From the NCBI GenBank assembly GCA_963783245.1, contig CAWAMS010000006.1, forward strand, positions 244,058 through 308,057: a stretch of DNA of 64,000 nucleotides, read 5' to 3'. The translations under genes were made by a program, and so were the position numbers. Shown here in pieces: positions 44,672 through 53,826 of this stretch; positions within the stretch are counted from its first letter, which is position 1, and each line of letters starts with the position of its first letter. Below the pieces are notes generated by a model. That model worked only from the letters and a program-made list of their open reading frames with translations, did not search any database and was not told the origin of the DNA. The stretch is from Bog-473 sp963783245. GTDB taxonomy: Bacteria; Actinomycetota; Acidimicrobiia; Acidimicrobiales; RAAP-2.

Positions 44672-44700
44672 AACTGCAACCGAAATGGCGACCTTAGGGG
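44672..44700 (+). repeat. Dispersed repeat copy B upstream of the GH12-like gene
   Basis: AACTGCAACCGAAAT followed by GGCGACCTTAGGGG; 15 bases identical and the following 14 similar to copy A at 40715-40743. It lies 161 bp before the GH12-like start. The rest of 44292-44860 shows no gene. Confidence 0.5.
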
Positions 44701-44860
44701 CGTACATTCCGAAATGCCGTCGATCCCCAACATGGGGGCACAAGGTCACTATCTCGAGACACGGCGCCTCGTCGCCCCTGGGAGATTTCGCCAGGTTGAC
44801 GGGTAAATGAGACCACGAGCGGGTATACGGCCTTCACGCGTCGAGCAGCAGGAGGAATAA

Positions 44861-45877
44861 ATGAGGAAGACCATCATCACCGTCTTTGCCACCTTCGCCG
44901 TCGCCAGCGTCCTGCTACTCGGCATAGGCGCGTCCGGCATCACGAACAATCTGGCGCTCCGAGCTGGGAACTCAGAGGCGATCACCTGTCCGAATTCGCT
45001 GACCTACACCAACGTCAAATCCAAATCGGAGACCGTGAATTGCACAGAGGCCACGCCGCCTTCGACCACCACGACAACAACCGCGCCTCCAAACAACACA
45101 ACGACGGGGTCTGCCCCGGGTGGCACGTGCCCGACCATCTCGTTCTCGTCCAGCCAGGCTGAGGCAACCTACAACACCGACCCAAACGACGGGGAGTACT
45201 ACTGGGTCAACAACGACGCCTGGTCCGGCTCGCATGGCCCTCAGACAATCAACGTCTGCAACCAGTCGTCGTGGTATGCCGCCTCGAACCAGCCCAACGT
45301 CGGCGGCCAGGTGGAGACCTACCCCGACACCGAGTACGACGTGGGTGGGCGAGACAACCCGTCGACTACGCCGATCTCGGGATTCAAATCCATCACGTCC
45401 ACGTTTAGCGAGCTGAACTCCACCGCAGGTGGCTGGGACGCGGCCTATGACCTGTGGACCAACAACTGGTCGAACGAAACGATGATTTGGAACCAGTGGG
45501 CTGGCGACAATGCCTTTTGGGCAAACTGTGCAAACGCCGCGAACAGCACCACCTTCTGTGGCACCGAGCAGGGCGTTGCCTTAACCCTTGACGGCGTGCC
45601 GTATCACTTCATCGCCAACGGACCGCAGAACGCCAACGGCACTCCAATCCCCTGCACCCCGAAGAACGAGAGCGACTGTGAGTACATGTTCTTCCGTGAC
45701 ACGCAGGTAGCGAGTGGTTCGGTGGACCTGCTAGCAGCGTTCCAGTGGGAAGTAGCGCACGGCTACGCCAGTGCATCAGATGTCCCCACGCAGCTCGAGT
45801 ACGGCACCGAGATCAGCTACACGAATGGCACCGAGACATTCGCCGTGAATGGGCTGACATTCAGCGTGAGCAAATGA
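44861..45877 (+). CDS. Secreted GH12-like beta-glucanase/xyloglucanase
   Basis: 338 aa; the ATG at 44861 follows AGGAGGAATAA. The signal segment TIITVFATFAVASVLLLGIG is followed by a Thr/Pro linker (PPSTTTTTTAPPNNTTTG) and a catalytic domain. Family 12 hallmarks are visible: YYWVNNDAWSGSHGPQTINV, VETYPDTEYDV, the nucleophile in NETMIWNQW (usual EMIW), and the acid/base Glu in QLEYGTEISYTNGTETFAV. It should cut beta-1,4-glucans or xyloglucan outside the cell. It is not in a polysaccharide operon. Confidence 0.82.
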   Translation: MRKTIITVFATFAVASVLLLGIGASGITNNLALRAGNSEAITCPNSLTYTNVKSKSETVNCTEATPPSTTTTTTAPPNNTTTGSAPGGTCPTISFSSSQAEATYNTDPNDGEYYWVNNDAWSGSHGPQTINVCNQSSWYAASNQPNVGGQVETYPDTEYDVGGRDNPSTTPISGFKSITSTFSELNSTAGGWDAAYDLWTNNWSNETMIWNQWAGDNAFWANCANAANSTTFCGTEQGVALTLDGVPYHFIANGPQNANGTPIPCTPKNESDCEYMFFRDTQVASGSVDLLAAFQWEVAHGYASASDVPTQLEYGTEISYTNGTETFAVNGLTFSVSK

Positions 45878-46307
45878 ACCGAGCGCACGGACATCGAGCG
45901 ACTTGGTGTGCCTCACCTGGGTCTTCAAAGGGTGTCGGTTCGAACACACATCTTCAGTAACAAGTAGTTCGCGGCTAACGGATACGGTCTTCTGCGAGAC
46001 CTCAAGTCCCCTTTCATGTTGCGCCAACGCCATCTCAATGCTGGATCCGACGCCCACGACATGCTGATGAACCACGACGTGGGAGGAGCACAGCTCCGAC
46101 TACACCGCTACGACGGCGCGCAATCTTGGGCGAGGGCAGTCGAGAGATTTTTGGCTCCGTAGTTCTGGTCCCGGCACCCACTCATCTCCCTAGTGGCCAT
46201 GCACTCCCGGAGGTTCCTCTGGGCATGGCGGGCGCTGCCGCGACAGCTTCGGATCATCATCCACAGAAGCTTGTATCACGGACCATGAGGTACCTCTCCG
46301 TATCCAT

Positions 46308-47231
46308 GTGATAGCAATCTCTGTCGATCCTCCTCAGGGCCATGTCCGTGATTTGATCTACGACGGTGACCTGGTGGTCTTCACCAGGGTTCAAGCAGTC
46401 ACTGAACTGGTCGAATATGCTCGCGCCGAGTTGACCAGGATCTTTTTCCCACATGATCCACAAGAGGCCCACCTTCACTTCTCGCCGCAGCAGGCCGCTT
46501 CAATATTGGCCACATGGAAGCCAGCTTTTATGCGACAGGATCGGGCAAGGTGTCTCTTAAGAGCGATCGTCGAAGAAGTCGGGTTTTCGTCGAGCAATAC
46601 CTACATCGACCTTCTGAAGCCACGCACATCATTTCCAGTCGAGCATCTCACAACCGGCATCGCGTTCGCCTTTCCGTGGCACCGCGACACGTGGTACGCG
46701 GCACCGGCCCAGCAGATCAACTGGTGGCTGCCCATCTTTGACGTATCCAAGACGAATGCCATGAAGTTCGACTTGGCGCGATTTGACAAGCCGGTTGCGA
46801 ATACCTCAGAGACCTTCGACTATTACCAGATCAACAAGGACCGCCAGCGGACCGCGACACAGATAAAGGTGGAAACCCAGCCTCGCCCGGCGGCTCTAGA
46901 CCATGAACCAGAACACGATACGGTCGTGCTCCTTCCTCCTGGTTCGATCTTGCTGTTCTCAGGAACGCACCTTCACGCCTCCATCCCGAACGAGTCTGGA
47001 CGAACCCGATACAGCATTGATTTTAGAACGGTTGACCGCAGAGACATTGTGGCCGATATTGGTGCACCGGTGGTTGACGCTGAGTGCACAGGGACATCAC
47101 TTCGTGATTTCATCAACCCAGTGTCCGACTGCGGATTCGATGAGACACTAGTGAGAAGCCGCTACGGATCCCCTCCCGCCGACGCTGTTCTGGTTTTCTC
47201 GTTAGAAGCAAGCGAATCGGCGATGGGTTAA
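46308..47231 (+). CDS. Probable Fe(II)/2-oxoglutarate-type dioxygenase-fold protein
   Basis: 307 aa from the GTG at 46308, with a weak ribosome-binding site. AFPWHRDTWYAAPAQQINWW supplies an HxD pair, and SILLFSGTHLHASIPNESGR plus TRYSIDFRTV supply the distal His and the 2OG-binding Arg, the layout of phytanoyl-CoA dioxygenase-like cupins. The substrate is unknown. The upstream 430 bp hold no gene I can support. Confidence 0.65.
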   Translation: MIAISVDPPQGHVRDLIYDGDLVVFTRVQAVTELVEYARAELTRIFFPHDPQEAHLHFSPQQAASILATWKPAFMRQDRARCLLRAIVEEVGFSSSNTYIDLLKPRTSFPVEHLTTGIAFAFPWHRDTWYAAPAQQINWWLPIFDVSKTNAMKFDLARFDKPVANTSETFDYYQINKDRQRTATQIKVETQPRPAALDHEPEHDTVVLLPPGSILLFSGTHLHASIPNESGRTRYSIDFRTVDRRDIVADIGAPVVDAECTGTSLRDFINPVSDCGFDETLVRSRYGSPPADAVLVFSLEASESAMG

Positions 47232-47347
47232 TCGACGCGCCGATGCCGGCGAGCCGGGAGTCGCCAGACGGGTGGGCGTCCTTCCGCGAAGGCCGCCCTC
47301 GACGACGCCTTCCACGGGATGTTCTCGCTCAGCAAGGCCGCAGTCAC
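47228..47347 (-). CDS. Possible 39-aa peptide coupled to the upstream membrane protein
   Basis: GTG at 47347 overlaps the stop of the membrane-protein gene by 4 nt (GTGA), and TAA falls at 47228. It begins VTAALLSENIPWKASSRAAF and ends in PVWRLPARRHRRVD. The coupling signal and the composition make it plausible as a real small protein, though it could be a chance frame. Confidence 0.4.
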   Translation of the reverse strand: MTAALLSENIPWKASSRAAFAEGRPPVWRLPARRHRRVD

Positions 47348-48330
47348 TGAGAACCCCGAACTCTTGGCCCCCGCATCGCCACGTTTGACTCCCCGCCGGC
47401 TTTGACCGCCACGGGTGAGCCGTTGTGTACCGATCGGGTCGAGGTGGACGCGCCCACTTTGCCCGCCGGAGTTATGGGGTGCACGGGCGTCCCGCCCGAT
47501 CTCCAGGGGCCGATCCTTGGCGCAACGACGATGGCGAGCAGGATCCCGAGCAAGATCGCACCGACGAGTGCCCACTGGCGCTTACTGGCCCCTGCGACCT
47601 GCCGGCGAGTCCGCCAGTAGAAGTCTTTCGGCGCGAGACGAGCTGTGTCGACCAAATGTCCCAAAACGTGGACGACCATGGCGGCGATCCAAAGGATGAA
47701 CGTCGCCTTGTGAATCGTCAGCAGCTCACTCCGCGCTGAAGAGGGACCGAGCAAGAGGGCGATCCCACTGCCCAATACGGCGATGGTCAGTACCACCAAG
47801 AACGGCCCGAGGAGTCGGAGCAGTGCAGGAGGTGGGCCTTTCCGCCGATACTCGGGTGACCCGAGATAGTAGTGGGCGAACCGCCAGGTGGTACTGCCGA
47901 TCTTGAGGAATACGGGTGGCACCAGCACCATGCCAATCACCACATGGAGTGTGAGCAGCTTGCCGATCCGCAAGATGGTGAACCCTTCGATGGCCAACAG
48001 GATGAGCAATACAGCCGCAGTCATGCCAGTCAGCCGGGCGTTGCCCTCCACGCCCTCATCGGCATCAGAACCATCCCCTTGGGGTAGCTCCTGCCGCGCA
48101 GGTGCGTCCCGTCCGAGCTCCGGTCTGCCGCGAGTCGCGACGGCCTCCCAAGCCGACACTGACGACCGCGGGAAATCGCGCTGAGGAGAGCGTTGACTCG
48201 GTCCGTGTCCGGTTGAGCTCGCGACCCATCGAACGGTACCCGAGTCCGAATGAGTGTCCTGGTCGCGTGCAGAAGAGCGACGACGGCCCTCGCTGGAGAA
48301 ACGGTCGCGCTCCATCAGTCCACTCCGCAC
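47344..48330 (-). CDS. Four-helix membrane protein, cytochrome b561/DUF4405-like
   Basis: The conserved part begins about GNARLTGMTAAVLLILLAIE. Four helices carry His residues at LLTLHVVIGMVLVPPV, RFAHYYLG, LLTIHKATFILW and MVVHVLGHLVD, consistent with two b-haems. The polar segment PEYRRKGPPPALLRLLGP is typical of the actinobacterial family. The start is unclear: the long reading frame begins at 48330, but a start near 48051 (GTG) would remove a low-complexity N-terminus. It may take part in membrane electron transfer. Confidence 0.75.
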   Translation of the reverse strand: MRSGLMERDRFSSEGRRRSSARDQDTHSDSGTVRWVASSTGHGPSQRSPQRDFPRSSVSAWEAVATRGRPELGRDAPARQELPQGDGSDADEGVEGNARLTGMTAAVLLILLAIEGFTILRIGKLLTLHVVIGMVLVPPVFLKIGSTTWRFAHYYLGSPEYRRKGPPPALLRLLGPFLVVLTIAVLGSGIALLLGPSSARSELLTIHKATFILWIAAMVVHVLGHLVDTARLAPKDFYWRTRRQVAGASKRQWALVGAILLGILLAIVVAPRIGPWRSGGTPVHPITPAGKVGASTSTRSVHNGSPVAVKAGGESNVAMRGPRVRGSQ

Positions 48331-48614
48331 GTCGTCAAGGGGATCGATGTCGTCACTGGCGGGGGACTCAGAGATACAGCATGCAACCCCGTGGACAGAT
48401 TCTCAGAGCGGCAGATCGCGGCCACGAGACACCGTACCGATCAATGCGTCGCGCAGGATCAGCCTTGGGTATGATTATCGGCCTCGAATACGGATACCGC
48501 AGCCCACCTCTAGGTGGTAGCACTTTCAGTCTTGAGGAGTGCAACTCTCCCGAGCCGGTGTGCGACTCCAGTCGCTCGGGCAATTGATCTACTCCGCGAT
48601 GGGCCGCCGCCCGC

Positions 48615-48911
48615 TCACGTTGCCAGAACTTTTGCCTTCTGGGCCTCGAATTCGGCGTCGGTCAGGATGCCTTGGTCCCTCAATTCGGCCAGGCCCTTGA
48701 GTTGCGCAACGGTGTCAACGGGCGGCGCCGGTGGCGGTGGCGCCTGTTGCACGTATTGGGGTGGTGGAGGAGCCTGCTGCGCATATTGGGGCTGTTGCGC
48801 GGCTTCTTGTTGCGACCACCGGTTGGCTTGGCGCCTGGAGACCCGATTCGATACGGCCGTCGCTGTACCTGCCACGACAGTGGTCCTTGCAACCATTCCA
48901 AGTAGTCCCAT
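48615..48911 (-). CDS. SHOCT domain protein
   Basis: 98 aa; the ATG at 48911 follows GGAGGCACC. A short hydrophobic N-terminus is followed by a Gln/Pro-rich linker (QQPQYAQQAPPPPQYVQQAP) and a C-terminal SHOCT motif (LKGLAELRDQGILTDAEFEA, then QKAKVL). SHOCT mediates oligomerisation. It is downstream of the DUF6325 gene, a pairing frequent in actinobacteria. Confidence 0.9.
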   Translation of the reverse strand: MGLLGMVARTTVVAGTATAVSNRVSRRQANRWSQQEAAQQPQYAQQAPPPPQYVQQAPPPPAPPVDTVAQLKGLAELRDQGILTDAEFEAQKAKVLAT

Positions 48912-48922
48912 TGGTGCCTCCG

Positions 48923-49357
48923 TTAGTGGTCGGTCGATTCGAGAGCTTCGAGCAGCGCGTCATGGGGGATGTAGCCCGCAGCGACCAGTTCCCCCCCACC
49001 TCTCTGGACGGCCCGGACGAAGGGGGTGGCCCACCGGTTTTCAAACACGAGAATGCCGGCAGCCGATCCGGGTTCGAGGACCGAACCGGCATCTGAGATA
49101 TCACTCTCGTCGAGTAGCCCTGACGATGCTCCCTGAAAGACCGAGAGGTCAAGGTCTCCGTCCCCGTCAATGTCTGCCAGTTCCAACCTCGTGGTCGTGC
49201 CGTCAAGATCCCGTGTCACAAACACAAGATCGAGAACCCGGATCAGACCTCGATCAACCAGATCCACAACAGCTGGGAATCCTTCGCCGGTCATCTTGTT
49301 CCCGGGGAACTCAACGACCACGTAGCTGACAGGCCCCATTGCCTCAGAATCCGCCAT
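48923..49357 (-). CDS. DUF6325 family protein with Asp-rich loop
   Basis: 144 aa from ATG 49357 after GGGAGG. MGPVSYVVVEFPGN, VDLVDRGLIRVLDLVFVTRD, and the C-terminal VFENRWATPFVRAVQRGGGE then LVAAGYIPHDAL match DUF6325. Residues 62-71 read DIDGDGDLDL, a calcium-loop-like insertion that is not usual in the family as I know it. Function unknown; often beside SHOCT proteins, as here. Confidence 0.85.
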   Translation of the reverse strand: MADSEAMGPVSYVVVEFPGNKMTGEGFPAVVDLVDRGLIRVLDLVFVTRDLDGTTTRLELADIDGDGDLDLSVFQGASSGLLDESDISDAGSVLEPGSAAGILVFENRWATPFVRAVQRGGGELVAAGYIPHDALLEALESTDH

Positions 49358-49705
49358 CTCACCTCCCATCCAGAGCCGCTATGACAACCAGATTTGTATA
49401 ACACGACCAGATGTCGGAGGGCGTATGACCCTCCGAGCACACAGGTATTCCTACGAGGCCAGACGACCCTCACTGCAGCCTAGGGAATCCTAATTCCCTG
49501 GTCACAGCTCCTACAACGACCTGCAGGCCGAAAGGCAAAAGCGCGGCGACAGCGCGGCACGTCACGATTGCCCTGGATTCGGGGTGCTGGCACGAAGGAG
49601 ATTCGGATGCTGCCTCCCTTGGCTACCGACTGACCGTGCACGACACTTTGTCGTGTGGCGGCGCCCCTGGAGAGAACGAGGAAGGACTGACGTCGTGAGA
49701 ACGGT

Positions 49706-52222
49706 GTGCTGACTGTTGCCTGGTACCGCTTCCAGGCCACGTTCCGCCGCCGGTGGGGTGCCTATCTGTCGATTGTCCTGCTCCTCGGCCTCGTGGGCGG
49801 CCTGGCCATGGGGTCGATCGCCGGTGCACGTCGTACGCAGTCCTCCTACCCGACCTTCGTGGCCGGGACCGATCCCTCTGACCTTCTGGTGCAGCCGAGT
49901 GGCGCCGTACCGTGCTCTTCGGGTTTCATCACTCAGATCGCCCGCCTGCCCCACGTGAAGCGGGTGTCCTGTGCCGACTCCTTCAATGCCGCCACCCGCA
50001 CACCGACCGGCGGGCTGGGCACCGATCTACTCGCCCAGGTGGGGCTGATCGCCAGCGCCGACGGGGAGTATTCCACCCAGGATCGGGTCACGATCACCTC
50101 GGGCCATCGGGCCGACCCGTCCCGGGCAGACCAAATCGTTGCTACCCCGACGGCGGCCGCATTCTTGGGACTGCACGTGGGCTCTCACGTGTCGATCGGG
50201 GTCTGGACGAACAGTCAGAGGAGTTTGAAGCCCTACCGGGTCATCGACATGACGGTGGTGGGCATCGGCGTATTCAACACCCAGGTTGTCCAGGACGACA
50301 TAGACCGAGGCAACACGGGCTTTCTGCTCGGCACGTCCGCCCTGCTCCACGAGTTCCAATCCTGCTGCCAGGAGGGCAGCTACGACGGGGTGCAGCTCAG
50401 CGGGGGAAGCCGGTACGACACCACCGTCGAGCGCGAGTACGCGCACCTTTCGGACACCAGCCCCATCACCGCCGCCTCCGGAGCAGTCCCCCAACTCCAG
50501 GTCTACGTCACGTCGGAGATCGAGGCGGAGGCTCAACGGGCTATCCGTCCCGAGGCCATCGCTCTCGGGACGTTCGGGGTCATCGCCGCACTCGCCGCGC
50601 TCCTCATCGGGATTCAGGCCGTCTCCCGCCAGTTGCGCAGCGAGGCGGAGGAGACCGCCGTCCTGCGGGCCATCGGTGCGGGGCCGTCGGTGACCTCAAC
50701 CGATGGGTTGCTCGGCATCGTGGCCGCGGTGGTCACCGGTTCCTTCCTGGCCGTCGCCGTCGCCATCGGCCTGTCCCTGCTCGCCCCGTTTGGGCCGGTG
50801 CGCGCCGTCGACCCGTCTCCTGGGATCAACGTCGATTGGACGGTCCTCGGACTCGGGGTCCTCGCCCAGATAGTCATCGTCGGCGGGGCGGCGGTCGCGG
50901 TGGCCTACCGCCAGGCGCCGCATCACGTCACCTCGCGCGGACAGGCGAGGGAACACGGATCGAGCATCGTGCACGTCGGTCTCGCGGCCGGTCTCCCGGT
51001 GGCGGGGATCGCGGGCCTCCGGTTTGCTCTCGAGGGTGGCCGTGGCCGCAGCACCGCGCCAGTCCGCTCGGTGATTGTGGGCGCGGTCCTGGCGATCACC
51101 GTCGTCACCGCCACGATCACCTTCGGGGCCAGCTTGAACACGCTGATCTCCCATCCCAATCTCTACGGGTGGAACTTCGATTACGCCCTCTATTCGACGG
51201 ACGGATACGGACCCGTCCCCTCCCAGTTGGTTGCACCCCTGCTCGCCCATGACCACGCGGTGGCCAGCACGACGGGGGTCTACTTCGGGACGGTGGAGAT
51301 CGACAACCAGGTGGTGCCGCTCCTGGTTGAGTCCGCGCAGGCCACGATTGCGCCGCCGGTCCTCAGCGGCCACCGGTTGGACGGACGGGACCAAGTCGTA
51401 CTCGGTTCCGCCACGCTGACCCAGCTGCACAAGCGGATCGGCAACACAGTGGTCGTGCAAGGCGACGGTATCCCCAAAGTGCGCCTGCAGATCGTCGGCA
51501 CGGCTACCCTGCCGACGATCGGCACGGTGCTCGGCGTTCACCCGTCCATGAGCACCGGCGCGCTGATCCCCACCTCAGCCGCCCCGGCTTCGCTGCTCGA
51601 GCAGTTCGGCCCCGTTTCGGGACCGAACGCCCTGTTCATCCGCCTACGCAAGGGATCGGATCCGACAGTCGCTCGTCGATCCTTGGAGGGGATCGCGCAT
51701 TCGGCCGTGCAGCTGTTCCGTTCGCCACAAACCCTGGCTCAGGGTGGCCCCATAGCGTACGGGTTGACCATTGAGCTCCTGAGTGCGCAGCGACCGGCGG
51801 AGATCGTCAACTACCGCACCATGGGCTCGACGCCAGGGTTCCTGGCTGGTGGGCTTGCGGCGGGCGCGGTGGCGGCTCTCGGGGTCACTCTGGTGGCGTC
51901 GGTGAGGCGACGCCGACGAGAACTGGCCCTTTTGAAGACCTTCGGATTCACCCAGCGCCAACTGGCTGCGACGATCGCCTGGCAGTCCACGGTGGTCGCC
52001 CTCGTCGGCCTCGTGGTCGGGATCCCCCTTGGGATCGCTCTCGGCCGTTTTCTATGGGGCCTCTTCGCCCACCAGCTCTCCGCTGTTGTCGACTCAACCG
52101 TCCCGGCCGTTCCGATCGTCCTGGTCGCAGTGGGGACACTCGTGTTGGCCAACCTCGTGGCCGCGATTCCCGGCCGCAATGCCGCCCGGACGCCGACGGC
52201 CCTCGTGCTTAGAGCCGAGTAG
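49706..52222 (+). CDS. FtsX-like permease (MacB/LolC-type), orphan
   Basis: 838 aa. An N-terminal helix (YLSIVLLLGLVGGLAMGSIA) and a large extracytoplasmic domain are followed by an FtsX block (about residues 280-420: LGTFGVIAALAALLIGIQAV). A second extracytoplasmic domain and a C-terminal FtsX block follow (FLAGGLAAGAVAALGVTLVA, then RRRELALLKTFGFTQRQLAA). This is the double-FtsX permease of ABC systems for lipids or peptides. No ATPase gene is adjacent on either side. The GTG at 49706 has no clear Shine-Dalgarno sequence. Confidence 0.88.
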   Translation: MLTVAWYRFQATFRRRWGAYLSIVLLLGLVGGLAMGSIAGARRTQSSYPTFVAGTDPSDLLVQPSGAVPCSSGFITQIARLPHVKRVSCADSFNAATRTPTGGLGTDLLAQVGLIASADGEYSTQDRVTITSGHRADPSRADQIVATPTAAAFLGLHVGSHVSIGVWTNSQRSLKPYRVIDMTVVGIGVFNTQVVQDDIDRGNTGFLLGTSALLHEFQSCCQEGSYDGVQLSGGSRYDTTVEREYAHLSDTSPITAASGAVPQLQVYVTSEIEAEAQRAIRPEAIALGTFGVIAALAALLIGIQAVSRQLRSEAEETAVLRAIGAGPSVTSTDGLLGIVAAVVTGSFLAVAVAIGLSLLAPFGPVRAVDPSPGINVDWTVLGLGVLAQIVIVGGAAVAVAYRQAPHHVTSRGQAREHGSSIVHVGLAAGLPVAGIAGLRFALEGGRGRSTAPVRSVIVGAVLAITVVTATITFGASLNTLISHPNLYGWNFDYALYSTDGYGPVPSQLVAPLLAHDHAVASTTGVYFGTVEIDNQVVPLLVESAQATIAPPVLSGHRLDGRDQVVLGSATLTQLHKRIGNTVVVQGDGIPKVRLQIVGTATLPTIGTVLGVHPSMSTGALIPTSAAPASLLEQFGPVSGPNALFIRLRKGSDPTVARRSLEGIAHSAVQLFRSPQTLAQGGPIAYGLTIELLSAQRPAEIVNYRTMGSTPGFLAGGLAAGAVAALGVTLVASVRRRRRELALLKTFGFTQRQLAATIAWQSTVVALVGLVVGIPLGIALGRFLWGLFAHQLSAVVDSTVPAVPIVLVAVGTLVLANLVAAIPGRNAARTPTALVLRAE

Positions 52223-52324
52223 CAACGATCTCAGATGAGGTCAGATTGTGCGCGGGGCATCGGGTGGCACATTCCGTTCCGGCCCTCCTCAGAGGTGAAG
52301 TCGTACTCAGGCTGGCTTCGCGGC

Positions 52325-52405
52325 GTGTAACCGATAACACCGTGTTACCTCTTTACGACTCGTCATCGGGAGGATTGGGGGACCGGGCCGTGACACCGTG
52401 TAACA
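52325..52405. promoter_or_regulatory. Cluster of GTGTTA/TAACAC dyads upstream of the aldo/keto reductase
   Basis: TAACAC-C-GTGTTA (52335-52347) is a perfect odd dyad. TGACACCGTGTAAC at 52391-52404 is a near copy, and a half-site GTGTAACC is at 52325. The centres are about 57 bp apart, close to five or six helical turns. They lie 240-320 bp upstream of the reductase start at 52641, in an otherwise empty 418-bp gap. Confidence 0.5.
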
Positions 52406-52640
52406 ACCGGACAACCATGACGGTCCGGCACCTCTCCCCTCCCCCGGTGACTTCGATTGGGCCGCGATCGCCGTAGCTCTCCGCTCCCCGCATGGTGACG
52501 AGGGTGCGGTTCATGGACTGCCCGGCTCCATCCCGTACGGCGATAGCTCCACCTCCGGCAACAGCCCGGCTTACGACTGTCTCTTCTGGTAAGCCGTGGG
52601 CAGACGCCGGCGGGGCGGGTGAGAAGAGAGAGGGTCAGAA

Positions 52641-53621
52641 GTGGAGTACGCCAATTTGGGAAGGTCCGGCCTCCGGGTCTCCAGGATCTGTCTGGGCATG
52701 ATGGCATTCGGAAAGAGCGACGACAAGCCGTGGTCGATCAGTGAGGAGGAGACCGAGCCCATTGTGCGGGCCGCCGTGGAGGGTGGCGTCACATTCTTCG
52801 ACACTGCCGACGTGTACAACCGCGGCGCCAGCGAGGTGGTGACAGGAAAGCTGGTGTGCAAATACCTGAGCCGCGAAGAGGCGGTCATCGCCACCAAGGT
52901 GTTCCACCCGGTGACCCCGGGAGAGAACGGCCGCGGCCTCTCCCGCAAGCACGTTCTCGCGGGGATCGACGCCTCGCTCCGGCGTCTCGGGCTGGATTAC
53001 GTCGATCTGTATCAGATCCACCGGTGGGATCCGCACACACCAATTGAGGAGACGATGGGCGCGCTGCACGAGGTCGTACTGGCCGGGAAAGCTCGCTATT
53101 TGGGGGCAAGCAACATGTTCTCGTGGCAGTTCGCCAAAGCGCAGCACACGGCCGAGAAAAACGGCTGGACCAAGTTTGTCTCTATGCAGAATCACTACAA
53201 CCTGATCTACCGGGAAGAGGAAAGAGAGATGATCCCTCTCTGTCTCGATCAGGGCGTGGGTGTCATTCCTTGGAGCCCTCTGGCCCGAGGCGTGCTCGCG
53301 GGAAATCGCACACGTTCGGGAGTACGGAACACGCTCCGCGCCCAGACGGACACTTTTACGGACACCCTCTATGACCACCCGACGGACTTCGACGTTGTCG
53401 AGACGACGCAGCAGGTAGCCGCGGCGCGTGGCGTTCCGACGGCGCAGGTGGCAATGGCCTGGGTGCTCTCCAAACCCGGCGTCACCGCACCCATTGTCGG
53501 CTCAACCAAGCTGGTGCACCTGCAGGACGCCTTGGCGGCCGAGCTGCTGGTCCTGACAGAGGACGAGAAGGCGACCCTGGAGAAGCCGTACCTCTCGCAC
53601 CCGGTGATGAGCCACCCCTAG
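52641..53621 (+). CDS. Aldo/keto reductase
   Basis: 326 aa from a GTG at 52641 after GAGAGGG. The catalytic tetrad is visible: Asp and Tyr in FFDTADVYNRGAS, Lys in VIATKVF, and His in YQIHRWD. The C-terminal NADPH-binding segment (VTAPIVGSTKLVHLQDAL) is also typical. It is a cytoplasmic NADPH-dependent reductase of aldehydes or ketones; the substrate is not predictable. Confidence 0.93.
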   Translation: MEYANLGRSGLRVSRICLGMMAFGKSDDKPWSISEEETEPIVRAAVEGGVTFFDTADVYNRGASEVVTGKLVCKYLSREEAVIATKVFHPVTPGENGRGLSRKHVLAGIDASLRRLGLDYVDLYQIHRWDPHTPIEETMGALHEVVLAGKARYLGASNMFSWQFAKAQHTAEKNGWTKFVSMQNHYNLIYREEEREMIPLCLDQGVGVIPWSPLARGVLAGNRTRSGVRNTLRAQTDTFTDTLYDHPTDFDVVETTQQVAAARGVPTAQVAMAWVLSKPGVTAPIVGSTKLVHLQDALAAELLVLTEDEKATLEKPYLSHPVMSHP

Positions 53622-53707
53622 CCAGAACCGCCCGGGAGTAAGTCTTAGGCACCCGAAGTGAGTGGTGGGTTGCCAGTGGCGAACCTTCTGACCCGGCGAA
53701 GTGTGCG

Positions 53708-53763
53708 TCGCCGAAGGCGAAGACCCTCCGTCGGAGAAGTCCCCGCCGCCGTCGGCGGAGGGG
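53708..53763. terminator. Three tandem triloop hairpins after the aldo/keto reductase gene
   Basis: TCGCC-GAA-GGCGA (53708-53720), CTCC-GTC-GGAG (53726-53736) and CCCCGCCGCC-GTC-GGCGGAGGGG (53741-53763, one mismatch) follow each other within 56 bp, 87 bp after the reductase stop. The stems are GC-rich and lack a T-run. They could be a composite terminator or a structured RNA element. Confidence 0.45.
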
Positions 53764-53826
53764 ACGCTGCCGACGACGGAGTGTTGAGCTTCTTGACACT
53801 GCCCGCCGAGCCGGCCCGGGCGATAC

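Noticed and set aside
45776..46075. Minus-strand 99-codon frame at the end of the GH12-like gene
   Set aside because: It overlaps the GH12 C-terminus including a catalytic residue, has no ribosome-binding site, and no family resemblance.
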